Below are positions 8,778 to 16,752 of a stretch of 64,000 nucleotides of DNA, in pieces. How positions within the stretch are numbered: the first letter of the stretch is position 1; every line of letters begins with the position of its first letter. The notes beneath the pieces were generated by a model. It did no database searches and had not been told where the DNA came from. It saw only the letters and a program-made list of their open reading frames with translations. Both the position numbers and the translations under genes were made by a program. The DNA is taken from assembly GCF_014647795.1 (NCBI RefSeq), contig NZ_BMPW01000013.1, forward strand, positions 186,001 to 250,000, read 5' to 3'. Source of the stretch: Actinoplanes campanulatus. GTDB taxonomy: Bacteria; Actinomycetota; Actinomycetes; Mycobacteriales; Micromonosporaceae.

Positions 8778-9940
8778 TGAACCGAGTTCGTATGACTTCC
8801 GTCCTCGCGGCGGTGACCCTTTCCCTGGCCGCGTGCGGCAGCCCACAGGCCGCCACCGGCGGCGGCTCCGGCCCGCTCGAGGTCGGCATCGTCTACTCCC
8901 AGTCCGGGCCGCTCGCCACCTACGGCGCCCAGTACGCCGAGGGCTTCAAGGCCGGCCTCGCTCACGCGACCGGCGGCACCGGCCGGATCGGCGACCGGGC
9001 CGTCGAGGTCACCTGGGTCGACGACGCCGGCGACCCGGTGAAGGCGGTGTCCGCCGCCAAGGACCTGATCGGCAAGGGCTACCGGGTCCTCGGCGGATCC
9101 ACCTCGTCCGGCGTCGCGTTGCAGGTCGCGCCGCTCGCCGCCGAGAACAGGGTGCTCTTCGTCTCCGGGCCGGCCGCCACCGACGGGCTGACCGGCCTCA
9201 ACAGGTACACGTTCCGGTCCGGGCGCCAGTCGTACCAGGACGTGCTGACCGCCCGGACGTTCCTCGGCGACGGGAAGAAGGTGCTGGTCTTCGCCCCGGA
9301 CTCGGCGTTCGGCAAGTCGAACGTCGACGCCGTCACCGCGGTCCTCGGCGGCGCCGGCGCCACCGTCACCGACATCGCGGTGCCCGCCAACGTCACCGAC
9401 TTCACCCCGTTCGCCAGCCAGATCAAGGCGGCCGCGCCCGATCTCGTCTTCGTGGCCTGGGCCGGCGCCACCGCGGGCGCCATGTGGCAGGCCCTCGACC
9501 AGCAGGGCGTCCTCGCCTCCACCAAGGTCGTCACCGGGCTCGACATCCGTGCCTCCTGGGCCGGGTTCGGCGCCGGCGGCACCAAGCTCAACCTGCTCGC
9601 CCACTACTTCGACGGCGCCGCCGACAACGCCGCCTACCAGGCGCTGAAGGCCGCCGTGCCGGGTGGTAGGACCGACCTGTTCCACCCGGACGGGTTCGTC
9701 GCCGCCCAGATGATCGTCCACGCGCTGCAGAGCAGCCCGGACGACGTCGACAAGATGGTCACCGCCCTGGAGGGGTACGGCTTCGACTCGGTCAAGGGCC
9801 GGCTCACCGTCCGCGCCGAGGACCACGCCCTGCTCCAGCCGATGTTCCAGGCCAAGCTCACCGGCGCCGACGCCGTCACCGCAACGGGAACCGTTTCCGC
9901 CGACGACGCCGCCCCGCCCGCGGCGGCGATGAAGGGTTGA
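8777..9940 (+). CDS. Branched-chain-amino-acid-type ABC substrate-binding lipoprotein
   Basis: 387 residues from ATG 8777 (MNRVRMTSVLAAVTLSLAAC). The lipobox LAAC with a following Gly predicts signal peptidase II cleavage and lipid anchoring outside the membrane. The body has the LivJ/LivK periplasmic-binding fold: VGIVYSQSGPLATYGAQYAEGFK at the start of the mature domain, then VTWVDDAGDPVKA and the Ser-rich GGSTSSGVALQVAPLA segment. It heads a five-gene importer (two ATPases and two permeases follow with 4-nt or smaller gaps). In this family ligands range from branched-chain amino acids to amides, urea and aromatic acids, so the substrate is open. Confidence 0.9.
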   Translation: MNRVRMTSVLAAVTLSLAACGSPQAATGGGSGPLEVGIVYSQSGPLATYGAQYAEGFKAGLAHATGGTGRIGDRAVEVTWVDDAGDPVKAVSAAKDLIGKGYRVLGGSTSSGVALQVAPLAAENRVLFVSGPAATDGLTGLNRYTFRSGRQSYQDVLTARTFLGDGKKVLVFAPDSAFGKSNVDAVTAVLGGAGATVTDIAVPANVTDFTPFASQIKAAAPDLVFVAWAGATAGAMWQALDQQGVLASTKVVTGLDIRASWAGFGAGGTKLNLLAHYFDGAADNAAYQALKAAVPGGRTDLFHPDGFVAAQMIVHALQSSPDDVDKMVTALEGYGFDSVKGRLTVRAEDHALLQPMFQAKLTGADAVTATGTVSADDAAPPAAAMKG

Positions 9941-9945
9941 GCCCG

Positions 9946-10692
9946 ATGACCGCTGTCACGGTCGAGTCCGTGTCATGGCGCATCGGCGCCGTGCCGATCG
10001 TCGACGACGTGACCCTGCAACTGGCGGCGGGCGAGTTCATGGCGCTGATCGGGCCCAACGGCGCCGGCAAGACGTCCCTGTTCAACCTGATCAGCGGGCT
10101 GCGGCGGCCCAGCTCGGGACGGATCCTGCTCGATGGCGGCGACGTCACCGGGCTGGCCCCATACCGGCGGGCCCGCCTCGGCCTCGGCCGCACCTTCCAG
10201 ACATCGGCCGTCTTCGGCTCGCTCACCGTCGCCGAGAACGTCGCGCTCGCCGTCCAGGCCCGCCGCGGCGGCGCGACGCGCGCCTGGCGCCGGCGCTCCG
10301 ACCGGCAGGTCACCGCCCGGGCCGGGGAGATCCTTTCCGAGGTACGGCTGAGCGCCCGCGCCTCGGCCACCGCCGGATCGCTGGCCCACGGTGAGAAACG
10401 CAAACTCGAGATCGCCCTGCTGCTGGCCGGCGAACCGAGCGTCCTGCTGCTCGACGAGCCGATGGCCGGCGTCAGCGCCGAGGAGGTGCCGGCCCTGGTC
10501 ACCGTCATCCGCGGCCTGGCCGGGGAGAGCGACCGCAGCGTGCTCATGGTGGAACACCACATGGACGTGGTGCTCGACGTCGCCGACCGGATCGCCGTCC
10601 TGCACCACGGGGCGCTGCTCGCCTGCGACACCCCGGACGCGGTGATGGCCGACCCCTTCGTGCAGGAGGCCTACCTGGGAGAATCGCTGTGA
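9946..10692 (+). CDS. ABC transporter ATPase, LivG type
   Basis: 248 residues from ATG 9946; an upstream TTG at 9937 overlapping the previous stop is less likely. Walker A GPNGAGKTS, the family block LGLGRTFQ, the signature region SLAHGEKRKLEIALLLA (a degenerate LSGGQ with AHGEK), Walker B VLLLDEPMAGV and the H-loop VEHHMDVV are all visible. It lacks the long LivG insert but is the cytoplasmic motor partner of the LivF-type ATPase that begins at its stop codon. It powers import by the two downstream permeases. Confidence 0.9.
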   Translation: MTAVTVESVSWRIGAVPIVDDVTLQLAAGEFMALIGPNGAGKTSLFNLISGLRRPSSGRILLDGGDVTGLAPYRRARLGLGRTFQTSAVFGSLTVAENVALAVQARRGGATRAWRRRSDRQVTARAGEILSEVRLSARASATAGSLAHGEKRKLEIALLLAGEPSVLLLDEPMAGVSAEEVPALVTVIRGLAGESDRSVLMVEHHMDVVLDVADRIAVLHHGALLACDTPDAVMADPFVQEAYLGESL

Positions 10693-11393
10693 TTTTGAAG
10701 ATCAACGACTTGTCGGTACGCCTCGGCGGCTCGCACATCCTGCAAGGCGTCGCGTTCGACGTGGCCGAAACCGGGGTCACCGCGCTGCTCGGCCGCAACG
10801 GCGTCGGCAAGACCACCACGCTGCGGGCCGTCCTCGGCGAGGTGCCGGCCACCGGGGAGGTCCTGTTCGACGGGCGGCCGGCGCTCGGCAGGGCCACCCA
10901 CCGGCTGGTCCGCGACGGGCTCGGCTACGTGCCCGAGGACCGGTGCGTGTTCGCCGGGCTCACGGTGGCGGAGAACCTTCGGCTCGCGGTCCGCGTACCA
11001 TCGCCCGACTTCGACCTGGTCTTCGATCTCTTCCCGGAACTCCGTCAGCGGGCCGGACAGCGAGCCGGCACCCTGTCCGGCGGGCAGCAGCAGATGGTCG
11101 CCATCGCGCGGGTTCTGCTCAACCCCAACCGGCTGCTGCTCGTCGACGAACCCACCAAGGGACTCGCCCCGGCCGTGGTGACCGCCGTGGCCGCCGTCCT
11201 GGAACGGGTCGCGACGCGCGTACCGATCCTGTTGGTCGAACAGAACCTGGCGGTGGTCCGCCGGCTCGCCACCGACGCGGTCGTCCTGGAGGCCGGGCGG
11301 ACCGCCTGGCGGGGCCGCGCCGCCGACCTGCTCTCCGACGCCGACGCGACCCGGTCGCTGCTCGGCGTCGGAACCACCGCCGGGAGGCACTGA
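10689..11393 (+). CDS. ABC transporter ATPase, LivF type
   Basis: 234 residues. The GTG start at 10689 overlaps the preceding TGA (GTGA), which couples translation. Motifs: Walker A GRNGVGKTT, LGYVPEDRCVFAGLTVAENL (LivF-specific), signature TLSGGQQQMVAIARVLL, Walker B LLLVDEPTKGLAP, and H-loop LLVEQNLAVV. Pairs with the LivG-type protein as the heterodimeric motor of the importer. Length and motif order are normal for LivF. Confidence 0.92.
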   Translation: MILKINDLSVRLGGSHILQGVAFDVAETGVTALLGRNGVGKTTTLRAVLGEVPATGEVLFDGRPALGRATHRLVRDGLGYVPEDRCVFAGLTVAENLRLAVRVPSPDFDLVFDLFPELRQRAGQRAGTLSGGQQQMVAIARVLLNPNRLLLVDEPTKGLAPAVVTAVAAVLERVATRVPILLVEQNLAVVRRLATDAVVLEAGRTAWRGRAADLLSDADATRSLLGVGTTAGRH

Positions 11394-11394
11394 C

Positions 11395-12261
11395 ATGTCC
11401 ACCGTGGTCCTGCTGGCACTCACCGGGCTCGGCCTGGCCGCCCTCTACTTCCTCATCGCCTCCGGGCTGTCGCTGGTGTTCGGCCTGGCCGGAGTGCTGA
11501 ACTTCGCGCACGGACTGTTCCTGTCCGTCGGCGCCTATGCCGCCTGGACCGTCTCCGAGAGCTGGGGGCTCGCCCCGGCCGTCCTGCTCGGCATCGCCGT
11601 CGCCGCCGCCACCGGCGCGCTCGTCGAACTCGTGTTGATCCGGCCGCTGTACACACGACACACCGAACAGGTGCTCGTCACCGTCGGGCTGTCGCTGGCC
11701 GGCGTCGCGCTGCTCCAGTCGGTGTGGGGCGCCGACGCCCGCGTCTTCCCCCGCCCCGCCTGGGCGTCGTCGGTCGTGAGCATCGCCGGAGCGCAGGTGC
11801 CGGCCGACCGGTTCCTGCTCATCGGCGCGGCCGTGCTCGTGCTCCTCGGCCTGCTCGCGTTCCTCCGATTCACCCGGTACGGTCTGGTCATCCGGGCCGG
11901 TGTGGAGAACCGCGACATGGTCAGCGCCCTCGGCATCGACGTACGCAACGCGTTCACGCTGGTGTTCACGATCGGCGGGGCGCTCGCCGGGCTCGCCGGG
12001 ATCCTCGCCGGCATGTACTTCAGCTCGATCTCACCGGGACAGGGCGCCTCCCTGCTGATCTTCGCGTTCATCGTGGTCGTCATCGGCGGCCTCGGCTCGG
12101 TCACCGGCGCGTTCGCCGCGGCGGTCGCGGTCGGCCTGCTCCAGCAGTTCGTCAACTACTACGGAACCGCCGGAGCCGGGGACGTGAGCGTGGTGGCGCT
12201 GCTCGCCGCCGTCCTGCTGCTGCGCCCGGCCGGTCTGGCCGGAAAGGCGGCACCCGCGTGA
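11395..12261 (+). CDS. ABC transporter permease, LivH type
   Basis: 288 residues, about eight hydrophobic helices. The N-terminal GLSLVFGLAGVLNFAHG segment is the LivH signature, and the loop near residue 170 (LVIRAGVENRDMVSALGIDV) carries the conserved ATPase-contacting stretch of this permease class. Preceded by GGGAGG about 9 nt before ATG 11395 and overlapped at its end by the LivM-type gene (GTGA). Confidence 0.92.
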   Translation: MSTVVLLALTGLGLAALYFLIASGLSLVFGLAGVLNFAHGLFLSVGAYAAWTVSESWGLAPAVLLGIAVAAATGALVELVLIRPLYTRHTEQVLVTVGLSLAGVALLQSVWGADARVFPRPAWASSVVSIAGAQVPADRFLLIGAAVLVLLGLLAFLRFTRYGLVIRAGVENRDMVSALGIDVRNAFTLVFTIGGALAGLAGILAGMYFSSISPGQGASLLIFAFIVVVIGGLGSVTGAFAAAVAVGLLQQFVNYYGTAGAGDVSVVALLAAVLLLRPAGLAGKAAPA

Positions 12262-13349
12262 AATCGTCATCCGTCTCCATGTCGCCGCCGTCACCGCCCG
12301 GTCGTCTGCGTCGCCTTGTTCCACTGCTCGTGCTGCTGGTCGCGGTCGTGCTGCCGTGGTCGACGCTCAGCCTGCCCGGCCTGTTCGAAGGACCGCTCAA
12401 CTCGCCGGGCACGCTGCAACTGCTCGCCATCTGCCTGGTTTTCGCCGGGCTGGCGCTCGGCTACGACCTGCTGTTCGGGCGGGCCGGGCTGCTGTCGTTC
12501 GGGCACGCCCTCTACGTCGCGGCCGGCGCCTACGGGGTGGACATCCTGGTCAGTCACTACGGCTGGCAACTGTGGACGGCGGCGGCCGTGACCGTACCGG
12601 CTGCCGCGGTCCTCGCCGCGCTGCTCGGCTCGGTGGCGTTGCGGACCTCCGGGATCGCGTTCTCCATGGTGACGCTCGCCTTCGCCCAGGTCGGGCACAT
12701 CGTGATCAACCGGGATCCGGGCGGGCTCACCGGCGGCGAGGAAGGGCTGCCGCTGTCCAGCGCCGGCCTGCCCGCAATGTTCACCGGGGTCGTCAACACC
12801 GTCAATCTGTACTGGCTCGCCCTCGCCTTCCTCACCGTGGTCGTCCTGGTGGTGCACGCCATCGACCGGGCGCCGCTGGGTCGCACGTTGACCGGGTTGC
12901 GCGACGACGAGCGGCGGATCGCGGTGCTCGGGCTGTCGCCGTACCGGCTCAAGCTCCTCGCCTTCGTCCTGGCCGGAACCCTCGCCGGCCTCGGCGGGGT
13001 CATCTACGCCCTCGTCGTCGGCGGGGCGTCACCGCACATCGCCTCGTCCGAGCTCACCCTGTCGCTGATCGTGATGGCGGTCCTCGGCGGGGCCGGCACC
13101 CGGTGGGGCGCGGTGGTCGGCGGATTCCTCTACGCCTACCTCGACCAGCGGCTGGCCCGGCTGGGCGGGTCGCTGCCGGGGCCGTTCGGGGAGCCGTTGT
13201 TCGTGCTCGGGACGCTGTTCATCCTGGCGGTGTACTTCGCTCCCGGAGGTCTGGCGAGCCTGGGCTCCCGCCTCGAGCCACTGCGGCGGGCGCTGCGGCC
13301 CCGCCGCCCCGGCGACGGTCACCCGGCGCCGGTGACGGACGCGGTCTGA
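12258..13349 (+). CDS. ABC transporter permease, LivM type
   Basis: 363 residues from the GTG at 12258 that overlaps the LivH-type stop; longer upstream readings of this frame run inside the livH gene and are rejected. Ten or so hydrophobic segments, with the LivM hallmark LLSFGHALYVAAGAYGVD near the N-terminus and GLRDDERRIAVLGLSPYRLKL as the coupling loop. The tail is charged and cytoplasmic. Last gene of the importer operon. Confidence 0.9.
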   Translation: MKSSSVSMSPPSPPGRLRRLVPLLVLLVAVVLPWSTLSLPGLFEGPLNSPGTLQLLAICLVFAGLALGYDLLFGRAGLLSFGHALYVAAGAYGVDILVSHYGWQLWTAAAVTVPAAAVLAALLGSVALRTSGIAFSMVTLAFAQVGHIVINRDPGGLTGGEEGLPLSSAGLPAMFTGVVNTVNLYWLALAFLTVVVLVVHAIDRAPLGRTLTGLRDDERRIAVLGLSPYRLKLLAFVLAGTLAGLGGVIYALVVGGASPHIASSELTLSLIVMAVLGGAGTRWGAVVGGFLYAYLDQRLARLGGSLPGPFGEPLFVLGTLFILAVYFAPGGLASLGSRLEPLRRALRPRRPGDGHPAPVTDAV

Positions 13350-13390
13350 GTGGGAGGGCGGCCGCTGACGCGCCGCTCTCCCGCCGCTTC

Positions 13391-13580
13391 GCCGGCCGGC
13401 TCTCAGCGTTGCTTCGCGGCACGTGAGATGGCGTTGGTGGCCGGCCGGGTGGTTCGGCTGGCTGTGAGCGCTGTTTCGAGGACCGCGGGACAGCTCCCAT
13501 AGCCGGCCGGGTGGTTCCGGCTGGTTCTCGGTGCTGTTTCGGGGGGGGCGTGAGACCGCTCTGATGGCCGGCCGGGTCCC
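13391..13580. repeat. Imperfect tandem repeat after the importer operon
   Basis: Units beginning GCCGGCCG start at 13391, 13440, 13502 and 13567, spaced 49, 62 and 65 bp. The middle two share a run of GCCGGCCGGGTGGTT followed by a GGCTGG and GCTGTTTCG block. It fills most of the gap between the importer and the citrate synthase. No gene is evident. Confidence 0.55.
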
Positions 13581-13602
13581 GCCCCGGACTCCTGGGCCGG
13601 GG

Positions 13603-14784
13603 TCAGAGTGGCGGCAGGCCCGCGTAGGCGCCGGTCGGCCGGAAACGGCTCGGCCGATCCCCGTACTCCTCCAGGGCGTGCGCCAGCCAGCCCGCGGTCC
13701 GGGCCACCGCAAAGATCGCCTCGCCGGCGTCCGCCGGCATGCCATGATGCAGCGTGAGCGCGGCGAGCGCGAGGTCGATGTTGGGAGCCTGCCCCGATCT
13801 CTCGCGTACGGTGTCCGCCAGCTCCAGCGCGGTCTCCCGCACCGGCCCGTCGGCGATCAGGCCGAACAGCGTCCTGGCACGCGGATCGCCGTCCGGATAC
13901 AGCGGATGCCCGAAACCCGGGATCGGCGTTCCGGACCGGTGGCGATCGGCGAGGGCGGCCATCGGGCCGCGGCCCCGCACGGCCTCCGCCAGGAGGGGGT
14001 ACGCCAGCGCGCTCGCCGCCCCGTGCAGCGGCCCGTCGAGTGCGGCGAGTCCGGCGCTGACCACCGCATAGGGATGTGCCCGGGTGGAGGCGGCCACCCG
14101 GGCGGCCAGAGTCGAAGCGGCGATGTCGTGATCGGCGAGCAGGATCAGCGCGGCGTCGAGCGCATACAGGCCGGGCTTGGCCGGGGTCTCCCTGGTCAGC
14201 CGGTGCCAGAGCTCCTTGGCGAACGACGTCTCCTCGACCGGGAACACACCGGACCGCGACGGCAGAGCCTGCACCATCGTGGCCAGCAACTGACGGCCGG
14301 TGGCGAGGACGGCGGCCGGCGCGATGTCGAAACGGAGCGGGTCGGCGGCGGCCGCCGCGGCGACCGTGACCCGGAGGCGGTCGGTGAGCCGGGCGGTCTC
14401 CGGCAGTGGCGCGGTCACGGCGACGGCCAGTTTCCGCAGCTCGGGTCCGGCTTTGAACGGCGTGTCCCGGAGGTCACCGGTCCAGAGCAGTGCGGCGACG
14501 GCCTCGTAGGAGGCGGTTTGGGCGAGCATCGTGGCGTCCCGCCCACGGAAGTAGAGGGATCCGTCCTTGATCAGGGTGATGCCGGTCTGGATGCCGGGGG
14601 TGGTGGTGCGTTTGCGGTTCGCCAGGAACGTGTCGACGTCGGTCTTCGCGAACAGGCTGTTCTTGCCGTCGGCGTTGCGCTGGCTGGTGAGCAGTCCGCG
14701 GCTGACGTAGGCGTACACGGTAGTGGGTTTGACACCCAGGAGGACGGCGACCTCTTCGGTCGTCAGCAGCGGCTGTGCGTTCAT
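13603..14784 (-). CDS. Citrate synthase-like protein with N-terminal helix-turn-helix
   Basis: 393 residues. Residues 1-60 are a MerR/excisionase-type helix-turn-helix (LLTTEEVAVLLGVKPTTVYAYVSRGLL, then a basic ANRKRTT tail). The rest is a short citrate synthase: LHGAASALAYPLL and PGFGHPLYPDGDPRA carry the two active-site histidines, and NIDLALAALTL carries the Asp. A DNA-binding head on a citrate synthase suggests autoregulation, or control of the neighbour by oxaloacetate or acyl-CoA. It diverges from a second citrate synthase across a 67-bp gap packed with TTGA/TCAA repeats. Domain calls are firm; the regulatory role is inferred. Confidence 0.82.
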   Translation of the reverse strand: MNAQPLLTTEEVAVLLGVKPTTVYAYVSRGLLTSQRNADGKNSLFAKTDVDTFLANRKRTTTPGIQTGITLIKDGSLYFRGRDATMLAQTASYEAVAALLWTGDLRDTPFKAGPELRKLAVAVTAPLPETARLTDRLRVTVAAAAAADPLRFDIAPAAVLATGRQLLATMVQALPSRSGVFPVEETSFAKELWHRLTRETPAKPGLYALDAALILLADHDIAASTLAARVAASTRAHPYAVVSAGLAALDGPLHGAASALAYPLLAEAVRGRGPMAALADRHRSGTPIPGFGHPLYPDGDPRARTLFGLIADGPVRETALELADTVRERSGQAPNIDLALAALTLHHGMPADAGEAIFAVARTAGWLAHALEEYGDRPSRFRPTGAYAGLPPL

Positions 14785-14800
14785 GTCATCAGGCTCTCAT

Positions 14801-14865
14801 ATTGACTGGATCAACATTGACATCAACTCATGACGAGTACAGATTGACGTCATGTTGACAGTCAA
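14801..14865. promoter_or_regulatory. Array of TTGA/TCAA inverted motifs between the citrate synthases
   Basis: ATTGACTGGATCAAC (14801-14815) is followed directly by ATTGACATCAAC (14816-14827). A perfect TGACGTCA lies at 14845-14852 and TTGAC-A-GTCAA at 14855-14865, the last two reaching into the start of the second citrate synthase. Each is an inverted TTGA/TCAA pair with a different spacer. The head-to-tail series looks like a multi-site operator serving both divergent genes, possibly bound by the HTH domain of the left-hand gene. Confidence 0.5.
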
Positions 14866-16024
14866 TCCAGGACTCGCCGGTGTCGTTGCATTCGACACCG
14901 AGATCGCCGAACCCGACCGGGACGGCGGGGCGCTGCGATACCGCGGCGTCGACATCACCGCACTCGCCGGAACGGTGTCGTTCGGCGACGTATGGGGCCT
15001 GCTCGTCGACGGCGACTTCACCCGAGGCCTTCCGGCCGCGGAGCCACTGCCGCCGCTGACGGCCAGCGGTGACATCCGGGCCGACGTGCAGGCGGCGGTC
15101 TCTCTGCTGGCGCCCCGGTGGGGACTGGGGCAGCTGATCGACATCGCTGACGACCAGGCCCGGGACGACCTGGCCCGGGCATCGGCGGCCACCCTGTCCT
15201 ATGTGGCCCAGGCGGCCCGGGCAGCCTATCCGCCCGCGCCGCGTTCCGCCCGGGCCCCTGTGGACAACCGTTCCGCCGACCGGCCGGTGCGGGCTCCCGC
15301 TGTGCCACAGCGACTCGTCGACGCCGGGCGGACCGCCACCGAACGGTTCATGATCGCCTGGCAGGGTGAGCCGGACCCGCGGCACGTCGCGGCGATCGAC
15401 CGGTACTGGATCTGCGCGGCGGAACACGGCATGAACGCCTCCACGTTCACCGGCCGGGTGGTCGCCAGCACCGGCGCGGATGCTCCGGCCTGTCTGTCGG
15501 CGGCCGTCGCGGCGCTGTCCGGCCCGTTGCACGGCGGGGCGCCGTCGCGGGCCCTGGGGATGATCGAGGAGGTCGAGAGGGGAGTCGACGCCCGCCACTT
15601 CGTACGCCGGATCCTGGACGGCGGCCGGCGGCTGATGGGTTTCGGGCACGCGATCTACCGGGCCGAGGATCCCCGGGCACGCATTCTGCGGGACGCCGCT
15701 CGCGAACTCGCCGCACCCCGTTACGAGGTGGCACGCGAACTGGAACTGGCGGCCCTGGCCGAGTTGCGCGACCGTAAGCCGGACCGCGTACTGGCCACGA
15801 ACGTCGAATTCTGGGCCGCGGTGATCCTGGACTTCGCGGGGGTGCCGGCCGAGATGTTCACGTCCATGTTCACCTGCGCCCGTACGGCCGGCTGGAGCGC
15901 GCACATCCTGGAACAGAAGCGCTTGGGCAAGATCATCCGCCCGTCCGCGGACTACGTGGGACCCACCGAGCGCCCGGCTGCCGAGGTGCGCGGGTGGCCT
16001 GAGGCCCTCCACCGCAACTCTTGA
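14852..16024 (+). CDS. Citrate synthase 2 (CitA-like)
   Basis: 390 residues from ATG 14852. Motifs: LSGPLHGGAPSRAL and LMGFGHAIYRAEDPRAR (active-site histidines) and ATNVEFWAAVILDFAGVP, where the usual catalytic Asp position is Glu, as I recall for actinobacterial CitA-type enzymes. The C-terminal FTCARTAGWSAHILEQKRLGKIIRPSADYVGP is characteristic of this subfamily. It condenses acetyl-CoA (or propionyl-CoA) with oxaloacetate. Its first codons overlap the operator-like repeat series. Divergent pairing with the HTH-citrate synthase suggests co-regulation. Confidence 0.88.
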   Translation: MLTVNPGLAGVVAFDTEIAEPDRDGGALRYRGVDITALAGTVSFGDVWGLLVDGDFTRGLPAAEPLPPLTASGDIRADVQAAVSLLAPRWGLGQLIDIADDQARDDLARASAATLSYVAQAARAAYPPAPRSARAPVDNRSADRPVRAPAVPQRLVDAGRTATERFMIAWQGEPDPRHVAAIDRYWICAAEHGMNASTFTGRVVASTGADAPACLSAAVAALSGPLHGGAPSRALGMIEEVERGVDARHFVRRILDGGRRLMGFGHAIYRAEDPRARILRDAARELAAPRYEVARELELAALAELRDRKPDRVLATNVEFWAAVILDFAGVPAEMFTSMFTCARTAGWSAHILEQKRLGKIIRPSADYVGPTERPAAEVRGWPEALHRNS

Positions 16025-16752
16025 TCGTGGGTGTGGCCTGGTCTGGGCTCTCGGTCCGCTGAGGTGGGCGGCTGACTCGAGGCCCTTCGCTGCGGCTCTG
16101 GTTCTGGGCCATTCGTCCGCTGTCGTCGGTCCCCGTTGCCCGCTGTCGTCGGTCGTTGTTGCCCGCGGTCGCCGTTGCCCGCGGTCGCCGGTCGTTGTTG
16201 CCCGCGGTCGTCGGTTGCTTTTGCTCGCTGTCGTCGGTCCCCGTTGCCCGCGGTCGTTGGTTGCTTTTGCTCGCTGTCGTCGGGCCTGTGGGCCTGCCGA
16301 TGCATGGCGGGCGAGGTGCCGCGCAGCGGTGGCCGGCGCCCAGAAAGGAGAGTAGTGCCACAATTCCGACACTACGGACAACCGCATCTAAGTCGGGAGT
16401 GTCCCGGTTATCGGGACAGATGGCGTCCCCAAGCGCTGTCCTCCGGCCGGCGGTTCTGCCGCCGGCCGCCGATCACGGGTTGCCGGTTCGCCGTGAGGCC
16501 CTGATCGCGGACTTCCGCCTCGACGGAAGGCTGCCTGGTCAGGTTCTTCCGGGTTGCCGGCGGGCCACGTGCGCAGAGCACCGGGTCATCCGGTGGCTCC
16601 GGGCATGGGCCGCGGTTCGCTGCTTGACCCGTAGATCGGGGTGGGCTCCTGGTCCGGCGTTCGGCTCGCGATAGGCGGGCTGATCGCGGACAGGCGGCCC
16701 CAGATCCCGGCCGCGGTCAACCGGCGGCCCCCGACCAGGCAGAAGGTGTTCG
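16025..16752. other. Gene-free stretch with degenerate repeats
   Basis: 728 bp between the citrate synthase and the Ser-rich membrane protein. The first ~270 bp hold the GTTGCCCGCGGTCG-type repeats listed separately. The rest has no frame with normal codon use in this genome; frames that stay open here translate to Arg/Thr/Gln repeats. The right end supplies the AGAAGG ribosome binding site of the next gene. Confidence 0.5.
16129..16284. repeat. Degenerate tandem repeat, core GTTGCCCGCGGTCG
   Basis: About eight irregular copies of a 14-20 bp unit. Variants of GTTGCCCGCGGTCGCC alternate with a longer unit, GGTTGCTTTTGCTCGCTG plus TCGTCGG, which occurs twice. The period is uneven. It looks like slippage-derived low-complexity DNA rather than a coding or structured RNA element. 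Confidence 0.6.

Noticed and set aside
15933-16361. A 142-codon minus-strand frame with Thr/Arg/Asn repeats
   Set aside because: It overlaps the end of a well-supported citrate synthase and its repeats come from the degenerate tandem array.
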